A DNA stretch of 64,000 bases from Polytrichum commune (lineage: Eukaryota; Streptophyta; Polytrichopsida; Polytrichales; Polytrichaceae): positions 35,823,501 to 35,887,500 of the forward strand of contig OX485805.1 of assembly GCA_950295325.1 (NCBI GenBank), written 5' to 3'. This document shows, piece by piece, positions 1 to 10,835 of the stretch (its first letter is position 1; each line of letters starts with the position of its first letter). The translations under genes and the position numbers were made by a program. Below the pieces are notes generated by a model. That model saw only the letters and a program-made list of their open reading frames with translations, was not told where the DNA came from and did not search any database.

Positions 1-2
1 CA

Positions 3-3000
3 AGCTCGGTACTCCTTACATCTACTTCCCGATGTACGGGTAGGAAAGAGCTCACCATTCAACGTTTCCAATTGAATTGAATTATTAGGAAAGACCTCAT
101 AGACAAGGTAAGGTCCTAACCATACCGCATTGAATTTCGCCGGAAATTCAAGCTTTCGTGCGTCTTGAATCATGACCATCATTCCCGGTGTTAGGGCCCT
201 TCTCTTATGTCGTTTGTCGAAAGTAATCTTTCTCCTTCTTTGGATTGCCTCAATATGTTGAGCCGCCATTCTCCTCCCTTCGTCAAGTGCTTCCAAATCG
301 GTTAGTCGATTTCGTAAGGATTGACTTTCGGTAAGTCTCGTACTCACGGCCACCCTAAGTGACTCGACTTCATATTCGATTGGTAGTGTCGCTTCAAGAC
401 CATAGACTAAGGAAAATGGTGTAGCACGCGTAGTTACCTTATAGGTTGTACGGTATGCCCAAAGTGCCGCCGTTAGTTTCGTATCCCAATCCCGCTTCGA
501 GTCTATAACCGTCTTGCGTAGTATACTCACCAAAATTCCGTTAACCCTTTCCGTTTGTCCATTGGTTTGTGGGTGGTAGGGAGTAGTCTTCCGGTGATCA
601 ATTTTAAATTTCTCTGTCATCTCTCGAATCAAGTCATTCAAAAAGTGAGTACCCCTATCGCTTACTAGGATCTTCGGCACCCCGAACCGCGAAATTATGT
701 TTTCGTACATAAATGTTGCCGCGTGTTCCGCCGTGTCGGTCTTCACCGCTTTGGCTTCCGCCCACTTGGTGAGGTACTCGGTTGCCACCACAATATATTT
801 CATCCCTTTTGAAGATTGGGGATGGACCTCACCCACATAGTCGATGCCCCATTTTTCGAAAGGAATTAAGGGTAATGATACATGTAAAGGCATCTCCATT
901 CTAAGGTCGTCTCGGGCATACCGTTGGCAAGCGTCGCATTTCCTTACATAGTCATGGGCGTCCTTAAATAGTGTAGGCCAAAAGTAGCCCGCTCTAAGTA
1001 TTTTTTGCCCGGTGAGTTGACCCGAGAAGTGACCGCCGCAAGCGCTATCGTGGCAAGCGATTAAAATCGCTTCAACCTCCGTTTTTGACACGCATCGTCG
1101 TAAAATACCATCGGACCCCCTTCTAAACAACCTATGGCCCACTACAACAAATTGCCTACTATTTACCCTCACCTTCCTTCTCTCTTCTTTTGTCCACTCT
1201 TTGGGCAACTTGTGGGTTGTTAGAAATTCCACTATGCCCGCATACCACTCCGGTGTAGAAGTGACCACAAAGAGGCTATCATCTACTAACATATCATTTA
1301 CCGGATTTTTTCCTATCTCCTCCGACAACCTAGACAAGTGGTCCGCTTGTAAATGCATACGACCCGGTTTATATTCCACCGTGTAGTCGAATTCTTCTAA
1401 TAACAAAACCCACCTAGCTAACCTACCACTTAACTCCGCCTTGTTAATTAGATACTTGATAGCCATGTGGTCAACAAAAAATACAACCGGGTTGCACATG
1501 AGGTAATGCCTAAACTTTTTAACGGAAAACACCATGGCTAGGCACTCCCTCTCCGTTGTAGAGTAGTTTCTTTCGGCGGGGGTCAATTGCTTACTCGCAT
1601 AAGCTATAGGTTGATCCTTCTCTTTTTCTCCCGTTGCTTGACAAAGCGCACTCCCTATTGCCACATTACTAGCATCACAATAGACGTGAAAAGGTTTACC
1701 CCAATTGGGTGGTATCAACACCGGATAGGTGCTCAACCTATCCCGCAATTCCTCAAAGGCTTTTTGACAAGCATCCGTCCACTCGAATTTGACATCCTTT
1801 TTGAGCAAATGGGTAATGGGCACCGCTATCTTTGAAAAATTAGGAATAAGTTCCCGGTACCATCCCACATGTCCTAACAACTTAGAGATCCCCTTGGAAT
1901 TGGTTGGAGTTGCCAAGTCGCTTATGGCCGCAATCTTATCCGGATCGGGTTCTCTACCTTTCTCACTAACAACATAACCCAACAACACTCCCTTATTCAC
2001 TCCCAAAAATGTCTTATCCGGGTTCAATGCTAACCTCATCTTCCTACACCTAACCAATGCCTCCCTAACACAATGTAGGTGATCATCCACATTACTTTGT
2101 GTGCTAAAATCGTCCACAAAGACGGTCATGGATTTGAACAACAAGTCGGTGAAGATATACATTACTAATCGTTGGAAAGTAGCCGGGGCATTACATAACC
2201 CAAATGGCATCACTACCCACACAAAAGTACCCCAAGGTGTAGTAAAAGCCGTTTTATGGATATCTTGGAGGGCTATGGAAATTTGATTATAACCCGCATA
2301 CCCATCCATAAAGGTATATCGCGAATGACCTCCAACCTCCTCAAGCAACAAGGTGATAAAAGGTAAGGGGAAGTGATCCTTTTGTGTGCACGAATTCAAT
2401 TTCCTATAGTCGACGCAAACCCTTAATTTCCCATTTTTTTTCTTTACTAAGACCATAGGAGAAACCCAATCCGTGATTTCCACCGGCTTGATAAACCCGG
2501 CCTTCAATAACCTTTCCAATTCCGCTTTCACCAACAATTGCAATTGAGGATTCATCCTCCTCTCCTTTTGTCTAATTGGCCTCGCCCCCGGAATTAAAGG
2601 AATCCGGTGCTCTACCATTTCCCTAGGAATTCCCTTAAGCTCATCGTAGGACCATGCAAAAGTATCACTAAACTCATCCACCAAATTGCTATACTCCCTA
2701 ACCTCTTTCTCCCCCAATTTGGAGCCCATCTTCATTTGTCGGGTTTTTCCATTCTTTAATTTCACATCCACGTACCGCCAATCCGCTTCCGACACATGTG
2801 CTTGTTCCTCTTTGTTCCGATACCAATCGGAAGGCACATTGGGGTAATCTTTCACATCTTGACCTACAACTATCCCCGTAGACGTGGTCTTGAAATGTAA
2901 AGGTTCCTCCAATTTCGATGACTCAATAATCACATCCTCCTCTTGAGTCCCATCTACATGAATTAAACTAACCTCACCCTCTTCCACGTCATCTACCCAA

Positions 3001-6000
3001 GGTGTTAACCCACCGCTAATCCACTCTTCCTCGGTGAGCACCTCACATGGCTCCAACAATGAGCCCTCTCCTAAACTAACACTAGGAAATTCACTCCCTA
3101 AGCCTACTTGGTGAAATGTAACCATTACATCAACCTCGGACTCGGGGTACTCCCTTAGCCATTGGGCATAATCCCCATTATCCCCATAATTGTAAAAATT
3201 AGGACCTAGACTTCCCGAGCCCGAATCTATAACAACCCTTTGACCTTCGGGATGGACGACTCCCACCAATGCCTTGCCAATCTCATTCTCGTTTAAGTCA
3301 TCAATTTCCTTCTCCAATGGCAAATACATCTCCTTCTTCATCCATCCTTCTAATGAACCAATGGACACTATGACCCTATTACCCTCCGGACCATAAGTGA
3401 TGGATGGTTTAGGTCCACCCCAATTGACCATAGCATTCGCCATCCGCAACCAAGGCCTACCTAGCAAAATGGGGAAGGTGTCCTTGTTGGAGTGCATTTT
3501 AATGACATGGAAGGTGACCAAGTACTCCTCACCTCCCGTAGTCATTCTACAATCCTTGATCATCCCCAAAGGCGTAGTCGAACTTTGATTTGCCATATTT
3601 ATGACCAAAGGTGAAGGCCCCGTGAGTCCAAGTCCCAATTTTTTCATAGTATCCTCCGGTAGTATATTTAGACTACTCCCTCCGTCGACTAGCACATTAG
3701 GAACCACCTTATCTACTATAACAACTTCTATTTCTATAGCTTTCACGTGTCTTCCACCTTGTGATTGGATCCTAGCGGCTATTTTAGCTTTCACCTTCCT
3801 CATCCTCTTGTGTACCGGCATTCCCTCCTTTAATGTTTTCCTTGCCGTGGGTGAAATTTCCAATAGTTGGCCGAAAGTAATATCCGCCTTGAGTGTACTA
3901 AGGTCCGCCCACAAGTCGTACCCGGTAGATCTTTCCACCTTAGAATTACCCACTACGTCGAATTCGTCTACGGGAACCCCCGGTCCTTCCCATTCACCCA
4001 CATCGCTATTATCCAAGTCATGTACCGCATTAGTCCTCTCCCTATCTTGTAAAATTATATTTTCCCTCTCCACATCCTTAGTAGCTCTTCTAGCTACCCT
4101 ATCCAACTCGGAGAGATTAATCTCTTCATCCGAAGAGTAATTTCCTTGCTCTCCTATTCCTACCTCCAACGGGGCATCCCCTCTCCTAGCCCTAGTAGTT
4201 ACCGCTAGTGCAGGTGCTTCTTCAACCACACCCTTACCCTTCACTAACTCATATGTAATAGCATTGGTGTGAGGAGGCCATTGACTTTGCTCCTCTCCAA
4301 TTCTCGTTGGGAGAGGAAGCATGTCATCACATGTGGCCTCCAACACTCCATCCATGAACCTAACATCTTGGGAGTTAGATGGTCCCGGATCCGTTGGAGG
4401 CGCTTGTCTCCCGTTACTACCATTAGGTGGAACTCCTTGTCTATTTTGTATTGGAATGTAACCGGTTGTAGTTTGCAAGCCCGCCGGTGGATGAAAAGTT
4501 TGCCTAGCATTACTATGGTCATAGTATAAGTTAGGTGGCCTAAGTTCATTGGCCGGTACTCCTTGTGGCCTAGCACCTCGCATATTATCCCTTGCTTGTT
4601 GTTGTGGATTAGCCACCGGGTAAGGGACATTAATTATTTTGTCCGGTTGGCGACACGTATCCGAGGGATGACTTCCTCCACAATTGCTACAATTAAACTC
4701 TTGACCTTCGGACCAACATTGTCCTTGAGCGTGCCACCTTCCACAAAAGGGATGAAATTCCTTCTTCTCTAAATTTTGGCCACCTTGCCCTCTAGGTTGT
4801 GGTCCTCTATTGCTTCCATTTCCATAGTGAGGTGGCGCTTGACCTCGTTGATTTTGTTGAGGTGGGTTACCGTTTCCTCTTTGGTCACGGTTTTGTCCAC
4901 TTCTACAAAATTGACGCGTGTGGCCCGGTTGGCCACATTGGACACACCATAATCCGGAAGAATGCCTACCCGACTCAACCGGGGGTGGAGGCCCCGGTTG
5001 TTGACTCCGGATCATTAATGACATTTGATCCGTGAGGCTTTGCATTTGTTTTATCATAGCCTCTTGGAATCCTAGTTGGCTAGCACCTAGTCTTCTCTCA
5101 ACCTCCTCCAAGTGTGGATCCGTTCTAGGGGCCGGTAGTGCCAAAAGAGGTGCCGGTTCCCTAACCGCTAAAGGTCGGGGACCGGTGTCCACAATGGCAT
5201 ATGGAATTTGGTTCTCATACTTAGCGGGTTCTACCGCTACCACCCTAGGGCGTATGGGGATGAATTGTGGGATCAATTCATCCTCCCTTCTCCATAGCCT
5301 TTCGTGATCTTTATCCAAGTTTTCAATATCTCTAGCCGCACGCTTGGCATCCGCCAAGGTCAAGGGATTCCTTTCTAGAACACCCCTAATAGTTCCGGAC
5401 TTAAAAAACCCTTGAATGAAAAATTGCTTTAGCGTGTCGTCATTGAGCAAGGTACCCACAAATCTAGTGCACACTAAATCAAACCTCCTAATGTAAGCCG
5501 AAATTTCTTCCTCCCTTCCTTGCTTCAATGACGACAATGCCCTTAATGCGGTACTTTGACCCACTTCCGGCCTAAATTCGTTAAGAAACTCCCTTTGTAA
5601 TTGTTCCCATCCCCTAAAATGTCCCTCGGCATGATCCCGATACCATTCATAGGCTTCCCCCTCTAGAGTGGTAGGAAACCACACTAACCAATAACCCGGG
5701 TCGGTTATGAGGAAGCTAGCCAACCGTTCGATATACCGTTCCATGTGCCGAGAGGGGTCCTCATCCTTGGTCCCATAAAATTTAGGGAGATGAGATGGCA
5801 TATCCATCGCCGCTAAATTTTGTGGAACCACAATTGGTAGGCCTCTTGGCCTAACCAATGGGTCTATTGGAGGTATAGGAGGTATGGGCGGAATTGGGGG
5901 TATGGGTGGTGGATCCATCCCCCGTTCCTCGGCCATGGTGACCGGTGAACTATTCAACAATCCCCTATCAACTTCTACCGGGAATTCTTCTCTAAGTGTG

Positions 6001-6239
6001 TAATTTTCCGAAGAAGTTTCACCACTCAATTTGGAGGGAGTGATCTCCTCTTCAAGTTGAGCTCCAAGTTCTAAGGTGTCTAGAATTGACCTAGTCCTAG
6101 GTTCGACGTTCAAACAACTCTCTATTCTAACATTATCTTGTTCTAATCTATCACTGATTTTAGAGGACCGCCTCTTTCGAGTAGATTTCTCTAGTCCTAC
6201 TATCAAACTTGGTTTTTGTGAGCGAGTCCTACCTTGCAT
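3..6239 (-). CDS. Gag-Pol polyprotein of retrotransposon A (3' end outside window)
   Basis: A single open frame runs from an ATG at 6239 to the window edge, at least 2079 codons; the sampled lines I checked codon by codon have no stop. Order by residue: gag with a proline-rich stretch near 120; CCHC zinc knuckle at 432-445 and a second CCHC-like knuckle at 517-529; aspartic protease motif DGGS at 852; reverse transcriptase with catalytic FVDD (D1376, D1377); RNase H from CDAS (D1522); integrase HHCC zinc finger from H1730; and integrase core D1800, D1861, E1897 (DD35E). All catalytic positions I looked for are present, so this copy may encode working enzymes. Gag and Pol are in one frame with no frameshift or stop, so expression would be as one polyprotein. 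The ATG was chosen because it precedes a basic gag N-terminus. Shorter plus-strand frames here are shadows. Confidence 0.93.
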   Translation of the reverse strand, partial: MQGRTRSQKPSLIVGLEKSTRKRRSSKISDRLEQDNVRIESCLNVEPRTRSILDTLELGAQLEEEITPSKLSGETSSENYTLREEFPVEVDRGLLNSSPVTMAEERGMDPPPIPPIPPIPPIPPIDPLVRPRGLPIVVPQNLAAMDMPSHLPKFYGTKDEDPSRHMERYIERLASFLITDPGYWLVWFPTTLEGEAYEWYRDHAEGHFRGWEQLQREFLNEFRPEVGQSTALRALSSLKQGREEEISAYIRRFDLVCTRFVGTLLNDDTLKQFFIQGFFKSGTIRGVLERNPLTLADAKRAARDIENLDKDHERLWRREDELIPQFIPIRPRVVAVEPAKYENQIPYAIVDTGPRPLAVREPAPLLALPAPRTDPHLEEVERRLGASQLGFQEAMIKQMQSLTDQMSLMIRSQQPGPPPPVESGRHSSGLWCVQCGQPGHTRQFCRSGQNRDQRGNGNPPQQNQRGQAPPHYGNGSNRGPQPRGQGGQNLEKKEFHPFCGRWHAQGQCWSEGQEFNCSNCGGSHPSDTCRQPDKIINVPYPVANPQQQARDNMRGARPQGVPANELRPPNLYYDHSNARQTFHPPAGLQTTTGYIPIQNRQGVPPNGSNGRQAPPTDPGPSNSQDVRFMDGVLEATCDDMLPLPTRIGEEQSQWPPHTNAITYELVKGKGVVEEAPALAVTTRARRGDAPLEVGIGEQGNYSSDEEINLSELDRVARRATKDVERENIILQDRERTNAVHDLDNSDVGEWEGPGVPVDEFDVVGNSKVERSTGYDLWADLSTLKADITFGQLLEISPTARKTLKEGMPVHKRMRKVKAKIAARIQSQGGRHVKAIEIEVVIVDKVVPNVLVDGGSSLNILPEDTMKKLGLGLTGPSPLVINMANQSSTTPLGMIKDCRMTTGGEEYLVTFHVIKMHSNKDTFPILLGRPWLRMANAMVNWGGPKPSITYGPEGNRVIVSIGSLEGWMKKEMYLPLEKEIDDLNENEIGKALVGVVHPEGQRVVIDSGSGSLGPNFYNYGDNGDYAQWLREYPESEVDVMVTFHQVGLGSEFPSVSLGEGSLLEPCEVLTEEEWISGGLTPWVDDVEEGEVSLIHVDGTQEEDVIIESSKLEEPLHFKTTSTGIVVGQDVKDYPNVPSDWYRNKEEQAHVSEADWRYVDVKLKNGKTRQMKMGSKLGEKEVREYSNLVDEFSDTFAWSYDELKGIPREMVEHRIPLIPGARPIRQKERRMNPQLQLLVKAELERLLKAGFIKPVEITDWVSPMVLVKKKNGKLRVCVDYRKLNSCTQKDHFPLPFITLLLEEVGGHSRYTFMDGYAGYNQISIALQDIHKTAFTTPWGTFVWVVMPFGLCNAPATFQRLVMYIFTDLLFKSMTVFVDDFSTQSNVDDHLHCVREALVRCRKMRLALNPDKTFLGVNKGVLLGYVVSEKGREPDPDKIAAISDLATPTNSKGISKLLGHVGWYRELIPNFSKIAVPITHLLKKDVKFEWTDACQKAFEELRDRLSTYPVLIPPNWGKPFHVYCDASNVAIGSALCQATGEKEKDQPIAYASKQLTPAERNYSTTERECLAMVFSVKKFRHYLMCNPVVFFVDHMAIKYLINKAELSGRLARWVLLLEEFDYTVEYKPGRMHLQADHLSRLSEEIGKNPVNDMLVDDSLFVVTSTPEWYAGIVEFLTTHKLPKEWTKEERRKVRVNSRQFVVVGHRLFRRGSDGILRRCVSKTEVEAILIACHDSACGGHFSGQLTGQKILRAGYFWPTLFKDAHDYVRKCDACQRYARDDLRMEMPLHVSLPLIPFEKWGIDYVGEVHPQSSKGMKYIVVATEYLTKWAEAKAVKTDTAEHAATFMYENIISRFGVPKILVSDRGTHFLNDLIREMTEKFKIDHRKTTPYHPQTNGQTERVNGILVSILRKTVIDSKRDWDTKLTAALWAYRTTYKVTTRATPFSLVYGLEATLPIEYEVESLRVAVSTRLTESQSLRNRLTDLEALDEGRRMAAQHIEAIQRRRKITFDKRHKRRALTPGMMVMIQDARKLEFPAKFNAVWLGPYLVYEVFPNNSIQLETLNGELFPTRTSGSRCKEYRA

Positions 6240-7124
6240 TCCATAAGAATCGATCGACCCTCACTTGACCACACATAATCCTAGCAATTCCCCTCTTAAT
6301 ATTTTCACTTGTCTTGGTGTGGTTATAATTTTTTTAGGAGGTGAGGAAAAGAACCTGCAAGCCCACTTAGGTGAAAGAATCCCAATAGGGGATAGGCATG
6401 TTCATGTTAATTTTTTGGTTAAGTCGGAGCATCACCTCCGCACCTTCCCGCAAATTAACACTCACCACAATACCGATTGTGAGGGGGTGACCTTCCGAGT
6501 AGATTATGTTAAAAGTCGAGGCTTCACCCTTCAACTTCTCACACCATCCACAATTCGGGAATTACCCTCTACAACGGATAACAACAATCACGAGTACAAA
6601 AGGCATTCCTTAATTAGTTAATGAGTTCACTTTGAAGAAATAAACATACCTTGAGCAATCGCATCCCCCTGTGAGTTAGCACTCCCCTCAATCGTGACTC
6701 AATGTAACAACACCATAAACTTTGTGAAATATTAATTTAATCTAGAGCATGAAATGACAACTCCCAAAACTTTGAGACTCACCCCGAGGTGAGTGTCAAA
6801 GTTCAATGTCCTAAGGTGAATTTACCCTCTAATGTTTTAATGAGCTACTCGGTTATAGGTTCCTTTTAAGTTCTTAGCAAATCCCCAAAAAGGTTGAGGG
6901 CGTACCTTCGCCGCGCTCCTTCCTCAAAAATGAATTTGCGTAATTGACAATGCAATTCATTCGAAGGAATAGTTGAAATACAATGAATTCAAATGTAACC
7001 CAAAGAGAGAATACTTACCGAGTTTCGGGTGCTCCTTCCCTTCTCTCAAGTTTGTGTCTCCAATTTTTTCTAGTTGCCTCCAAGTCTCCTAGTCGCCTCC
7101 AAGTCTTGTAACTACCTTCCGCTT
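6240..7124 (-). other. 5' leader of retrotransposon A
   Basis: About 0.9 kb lies between the primer-binding-site candidate and the gag start. It is AT-rich, has no long frame on the element's strand, and contains several short runs of CTCAC-type repeats. This is the usual place for packaging and dimerisation signals, but I cannot point to one. The plus-strand 118-codon frame at 6265-6621 has no supporting features. Confidence 0.6.
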
Positions 7125-7126
7125 CG

Positions 7127-7144
7127 CTCCCGGCGGACGCACCA
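7127..7144 (-). promoter_or_regulatory. Primer-binding-site candidate of retrotransposon A
   Basis: On the minus strand the sequence TGGTGCGTCCGCCGGGAG begins four bases after the LTR end. A start in TGG complements the CCA tail of a tRNA, as expected for a minus-strand primer site. I could not assign the tRNA from memory. Confidence 0.5.
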
Positions 7145-7148
7145 ATTA

Positions 7149-7382
7149 TGTGAGGCCAAACCCCCCACCCTTAAGCGTCCGTAGTCCGAGTAGTGGGTTT
7201 GGGCTCACATTCCTCCGCGGTATTGGATTTGGACTTGGATGAGTCCATAGTGCAAGGTTCACCCTTCAAGTGGTCTTGGATTTAACTGGAATTTCACTTT
7301 TAACAACTCAATGTACGATTTCAATACGTATGTGGAGAATGCACAAGTTAACTATGTTATTTTAACCTCCTTATGCTCGGGT
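7149..7382 (-). repeat. LTR-A fragment (internal-side end of the 5' LTR)
   Basis: This piece begins TGTGAGG on the plus strand and matches 18180-18412 with one difference that I saw (position 7256 region, GCAAGG versus GCAATG). Homology to LTR-A stops at 7382 and X sequence continues, so about 1.9 kb of the LTR is missing here. Confidence 0.85.
7378..7382. other. Junction between LTR-A and X with CGGGT microhomology
   Basis: The five bases CGGGT are shared by LTR-A (continuing as TGCTATTT at 18414) and by the intact X exon (54070-54074, preceded by GAACGC). Left of them the window is LTR-A, right of them it is X. There is no target duplication. This fits microhomology-mediated joining or an assembly error. 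Confidence 0.75.
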
Positions 7383-10011
7383 AGACGGCATGCATTGTCT
7401 CCTCCACAAGCTCCTTGGGGTGCGGTGGGGGCAACGAGTAGACTTTCCTGAACACCTCGTGTGGTTTAATAGGCAATCGCCCAGTTGGTGAGGACTTGCG
7501 TATCAAGAAATAAAGTTGCACGGCTCCCACTTGCTTCACCCCTCTTGCCTCTTGAATAACAGTGATCCCTTCTGTCTTCGCCGGGATGTAGGTGCTGTGG
7601 TACAGATCGTATTCGAGGTCCATCGTTGATGTGTATAGATGGACAATGGATGTGGACCTCTCTTGCTCTACAATCCATAACCACACATGAGGCTCAAAGA
7701 GGGCAGGCGAGCGATAGCTCTTGAAGGCTTTTAAGAAGGGGTCGTAGAAGGGTGATCCCGCAACGTCTTGTTTCCAAGCTCCGGGAATTGCACGAAAATA
7801 AAAAATGGCGAAAGGGCAACCCCGGGGGTCATCTCTCACAGAGGCTCTTGAAGCATGGGTGTCCCATGTGCCGAACTTCATGCCCTTTGTGACCGTGCAG
7901 AATCTTGCAAACCCTCCGAATTTCGCTTTCTTTTTCCTATCGAGAAAGTTCACGTACAACCCTGCCTCCCTCTCGTCGATAGATCCCTTCTTTTCGTTCC
8001 TCCTGGATCGTTGGGCTAGGAAGGATGATGCCCCTCTTATCAAAGCTCGCATGGAGACGCCATTGATGTGGTAGTCACTCTTCAGCTTCCTCCAATTCTC
8101 CCACACGATCTCACCATCACTATTAATGAGGTTGTGGGTGGGTAGCAATTTGCTAATCTCCCTTACAGCCATGGTCTTCTTCTTTATGTAATCGCACCAT
8201 TCCTTTATATGGTACGTGGATGGCTTCATATGCTTCGGCCGCTTCAGAAAGATTTTGGGATAGGGCAGAGTTCTTCTAGGAGTTTCTAGAAGAATGTGTT
8301 CTGCTGCCCTATACAGCTCCGAGTCCATCAATCCTTGGAGGGGACGAAAGAACTCTCGCAGGATTGGTGGTACCTTAATCTTTGAATCGCTCTTGTACGT
8401 GTTTTCTGTATCTGGATTCACAAGGTCCCCGTTGTTGTGGGCATCGAAGAGTCGCAACCATATTGCCCACGTCTCCTCTGTTGCAGTGATGAGCTTGAGT
8501 TCACCCTTTAATTCATGCACTGTCTTCATGCCACTTGTCTTCATGTCTATACTCGAGAACTTTGTCAAGATGGCATTGCTGAATGTCTGCAAGAGGCATG
8601 AATTGCAAGAAATCAGTACATCGAAATTAGCAGACATTAAATTCAAAGAATTGAAGCAGTGGGAGGAGAATGGCCAGGTTTACGGACGTGCGTCCGTAAA
8701 TATATATGAGTGACATACCTGCCATTTGGGGTTCTTGACGACTGCATTGTCTCTTTCTTTTGGGGAACATTCGTGCTCCACCCACAAGGTCCTCCCAGCC
8801 ACGATGTTAGCTGCCCATGAAGCCTCGAACTGCCTCACTTTATTCCCTTGGTTCATGAAAGCAGAAATTGCAATTAGTTGGTTCGAGTCCTTGGAATGCA
8901 CGACGAATGCCTTCCAATATCGTATCGTTTCTTTCAATGGGCTTTTCCACTCGTCATCTTCAAGGAGAGCTTTTGCAGCCATCATACTATGTTGGCCGTC
9001 GACTATGTAGAACTCTCCATTCTTGAGAATGGGCCAATTTTTTTCGTTCACTTCAACGATAGGATCCTTAGGTGTGACGCAAATCGTCTGCCTGTCAAAT
9101 TTGGGGTTGTTCATGATGTTGTTCATTTGCCACCATACCCCGCTCTCTTCTTTCGCTCTGGTATTCATACTTTCGGTGCCCTTGTGGCATTTGTAGACGT
9201 CTACGTCGAAAGTGAAATACCTGCCAAGCGGCCAGCAACCCTTTGTCTTCTCATCGAACTCTTGGAATATCTTTGTGGAGAGTTCGGCGTCAGGACGTTG
9301 ACCTTTTTTAAGGAGAGGAGCGACAGTGAGTGTTGAGCTGACATCCGGGCCCTCTGTTAGCCCTGATGACTCCATCTGCGAGTGAGAGCGTTTACTCGTC
9401 TGTCTGCTCCCCCTTGATGCACCACTCTGCGAGGGCCTTGAGGATTCCGGCACAGGTTTAAGGACACGCTTGGGCCGTTCAGGAACGACTTGTTTCTTTT
9501 TCTCCTTCCCCTTTCTGGCCTCTAGCAAGGCCCCATTCACTCTTGTAACATTGTTCAAGAGTCGTCCAAGCCGCTTACCCGTCCAAGGTGCATTGCATGC
9601 ATAGTCTTGGAACTCCGTCTGGAGATTGAAGCAAGCCGCATCGGGACTACCATTTTCACACTCATTTTTGTTAAAGGGATGGTAAGATTCGTGCAAAATG
9701 AATGTGACTCAATCTTCTTTCTTCTCAAGGTCAATTACTACATAATCCCCTTGGGCCATTGCACACTCTACTGTCCACGATTTAAGTTTTAGCCACTTCT
9801 CCGCATCATCTATGTCCGTCTTAATTTGGTAGGCAAATCTAAGCACAAATATCTCTTTTTCGTCTTTCTCTACCAGTACTGTCCAATTATCTACAATGTC
9901 ATCTTGTGGCTTGTAGTGGTCGTTGGGGCTGATGTCTTTGATAGCTTCTGGCAGCGGAGGAATGAGAGCCTCTGCGAACATCTCAATTGCGGGTCTCTTT
10001 TTAGATGCCAT
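7383..10011 (-). pseudogene. ParB/DGQH-motif X gene, copy 1 (truncated)
   Basis: Two exons of the X gene described at 52297-56703. Exon 1 is 10011-8719; the ATG sits directly after an acceptor ending in TTTTTGCAG. Exon 2 starts at 8586 and is cut at 7382 by the LTR-A junction, so about 115 bp of exon 2 and all of exon 3 are missing. Intron 8587-8718 has donor CAG/GTATGT and acceptor TCTTGCAG, both phase 0, and holds one palindrome. A TGA at 9709-9711 interrupts exon 1 in frame after about 100 codons, exactly as in copy 2. The DGQH motif is at residues 338-341 (about 8989-9000). The first 20 codons of the open frame seen at 8646-8587 are intron, not protein. Confidence 0.75.
8680..8702. repeat. 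X palindrome inside an intron
   Basis: Half-site TTTACGGACG plus its reverse complement with one central mismatch (GTGC core). It lies wholly inside intron 8587-8718 of the ParB/DGQH-motif gene. Confidence 0.85.
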
Positions 10012-10835
10012 CTGCAAAAATAAGATAGACAACAAGTTAGTATTGTGGTCAATGGATAAAGATACTAATATACGAACGCGCGTTCGTAAAGATTGCGTAT
10101 TCTGTCATCTAGGTATTATATATTCAAATGAAAACATCCAGTTGTAGTGAATACGCATAGCGCGTACACTACATACTCAAATATATGAAGAGGTTACGGA
10201 CGCGCGTCCGTAACTCTGCACATATAAGATAGAAAAGAATTTGCTTACTTATATATGCATAGGTTACGGACGCGCGTCCGTAAACTTTCTAAAATATTTT
10301 ATATGACATTGTGTATATAATATCTCTAGAAGTTACGGACGCGCGTCCGTAACCTCTACACATATATGATAGAAAGGGATTTGGTCTAATAGAAAGGGAT
10401 GTAGTTTCTTAGAAAGGGATCTGCTTTCTTAGAAAAGCATTTGCTTTCTTATATTTGCTTTCCCTAGTTTACGGACGCGCGTTCGTAAACTTTTTAATAT
10501 ATTAAGAGGTGAATTTTCTTTCTAGAAGTTACGGACGCGCGTCCGTAACCTCTTCACATATATTATATGATGGATTCTCACTTTGGTTTGCCTAGTTTAC
10601 GGACGCGCGTCCGTAAACTTTGCAAATATTTTATGCTGGAGAAGATCATCCTACTTAAATCTCTGGAAGTTACGAACGCGCGTCCGTAACCTCTGCACAC
10701 ATTGTGTGAGTGTCTTGTTTCTCACTCGCACAAATGTCCCTAAAATTTATGGACGCGCGTCTGTAAACTTTAAGGAATTTCTTATTATTCTAAATTTAAA
10801 TATTTGGGGTGATTCCGTATTTTGCGGAGGCTTAC
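10012..10835 (-). other. Probable 5'-UTR intron of the ParB/DGQH-motif gene, copy 1
   Basis: The acceptor TTTTTGCAG lies immediately before the start codon at 10011, and a consensus donor AAG/GTAAGC lies at 10836/10835 on the minus strand. Between them is no coding frame but nine copies of the palindrome. The donor choice is inference; the acceptor is convincing. Confidence 0.5.
10071..10767. repeat. Cluster of nine X palindromes
   Basis: Palindromes start at about 10071, 10193, 10264, 10332, 10467, 10528, 10595, 10669 and 10746, spaced 60-135 bp. The core is nearly always ACGGACGCGCGTCCGT. The first copy is a fully compensated variant (TACGAACGC plus reverse complement). Outer arms alternate between GTTTAC and GTTAC, usually with matching changes on the other side. 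The last copy is degenerate. The sequence between copies is AT-rich and contains a run of GAAAGGGAT-type short repeats at 10370-10440. Confidence 0.92.

Larger units (their letters stand above)
1..7382 (-). mobile_element. Ty3/gypsy LTR retrotransposon A (partial)
   Basis: The element is read on the minus strand. From right to left it has an LTR piece, a primer-binding-site candidate, a leader of about 0.9 kb and one long gag-pol frame that runs off the left edge. The order protease, reverse transcriptase, RNase H, integrase marks it as Ty3/gypsy. The integrase C-terminus still in the window ends in a GxR-CKEYRA type tail rather than a chromodomain, and the protease has DGGS. Both suggest the non-chromoviral plant (Athila/Tat-like) side, though the lineage call is inference. 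The LTR is cut after 233-234 bp, where X sequence begins, so this copy lacks most of its 5' LTR. Its 3' LTR lies outside the window. Confidence 0.9.

Noticed and set aside
1201-6621. Plus-strand frames over element A
   Set aside because: They are shadows of the minus-strand gag-pol, which has matching catalytic motifs throughout.
8587-8646. N-terminal 20 codons of the long minus-strand frame at 7357-8646
   Set aside because: They lie in an intron with good donor and acceptor sites; the exon begins at 8586. The last residues below 7382 are LTR-A sequence.
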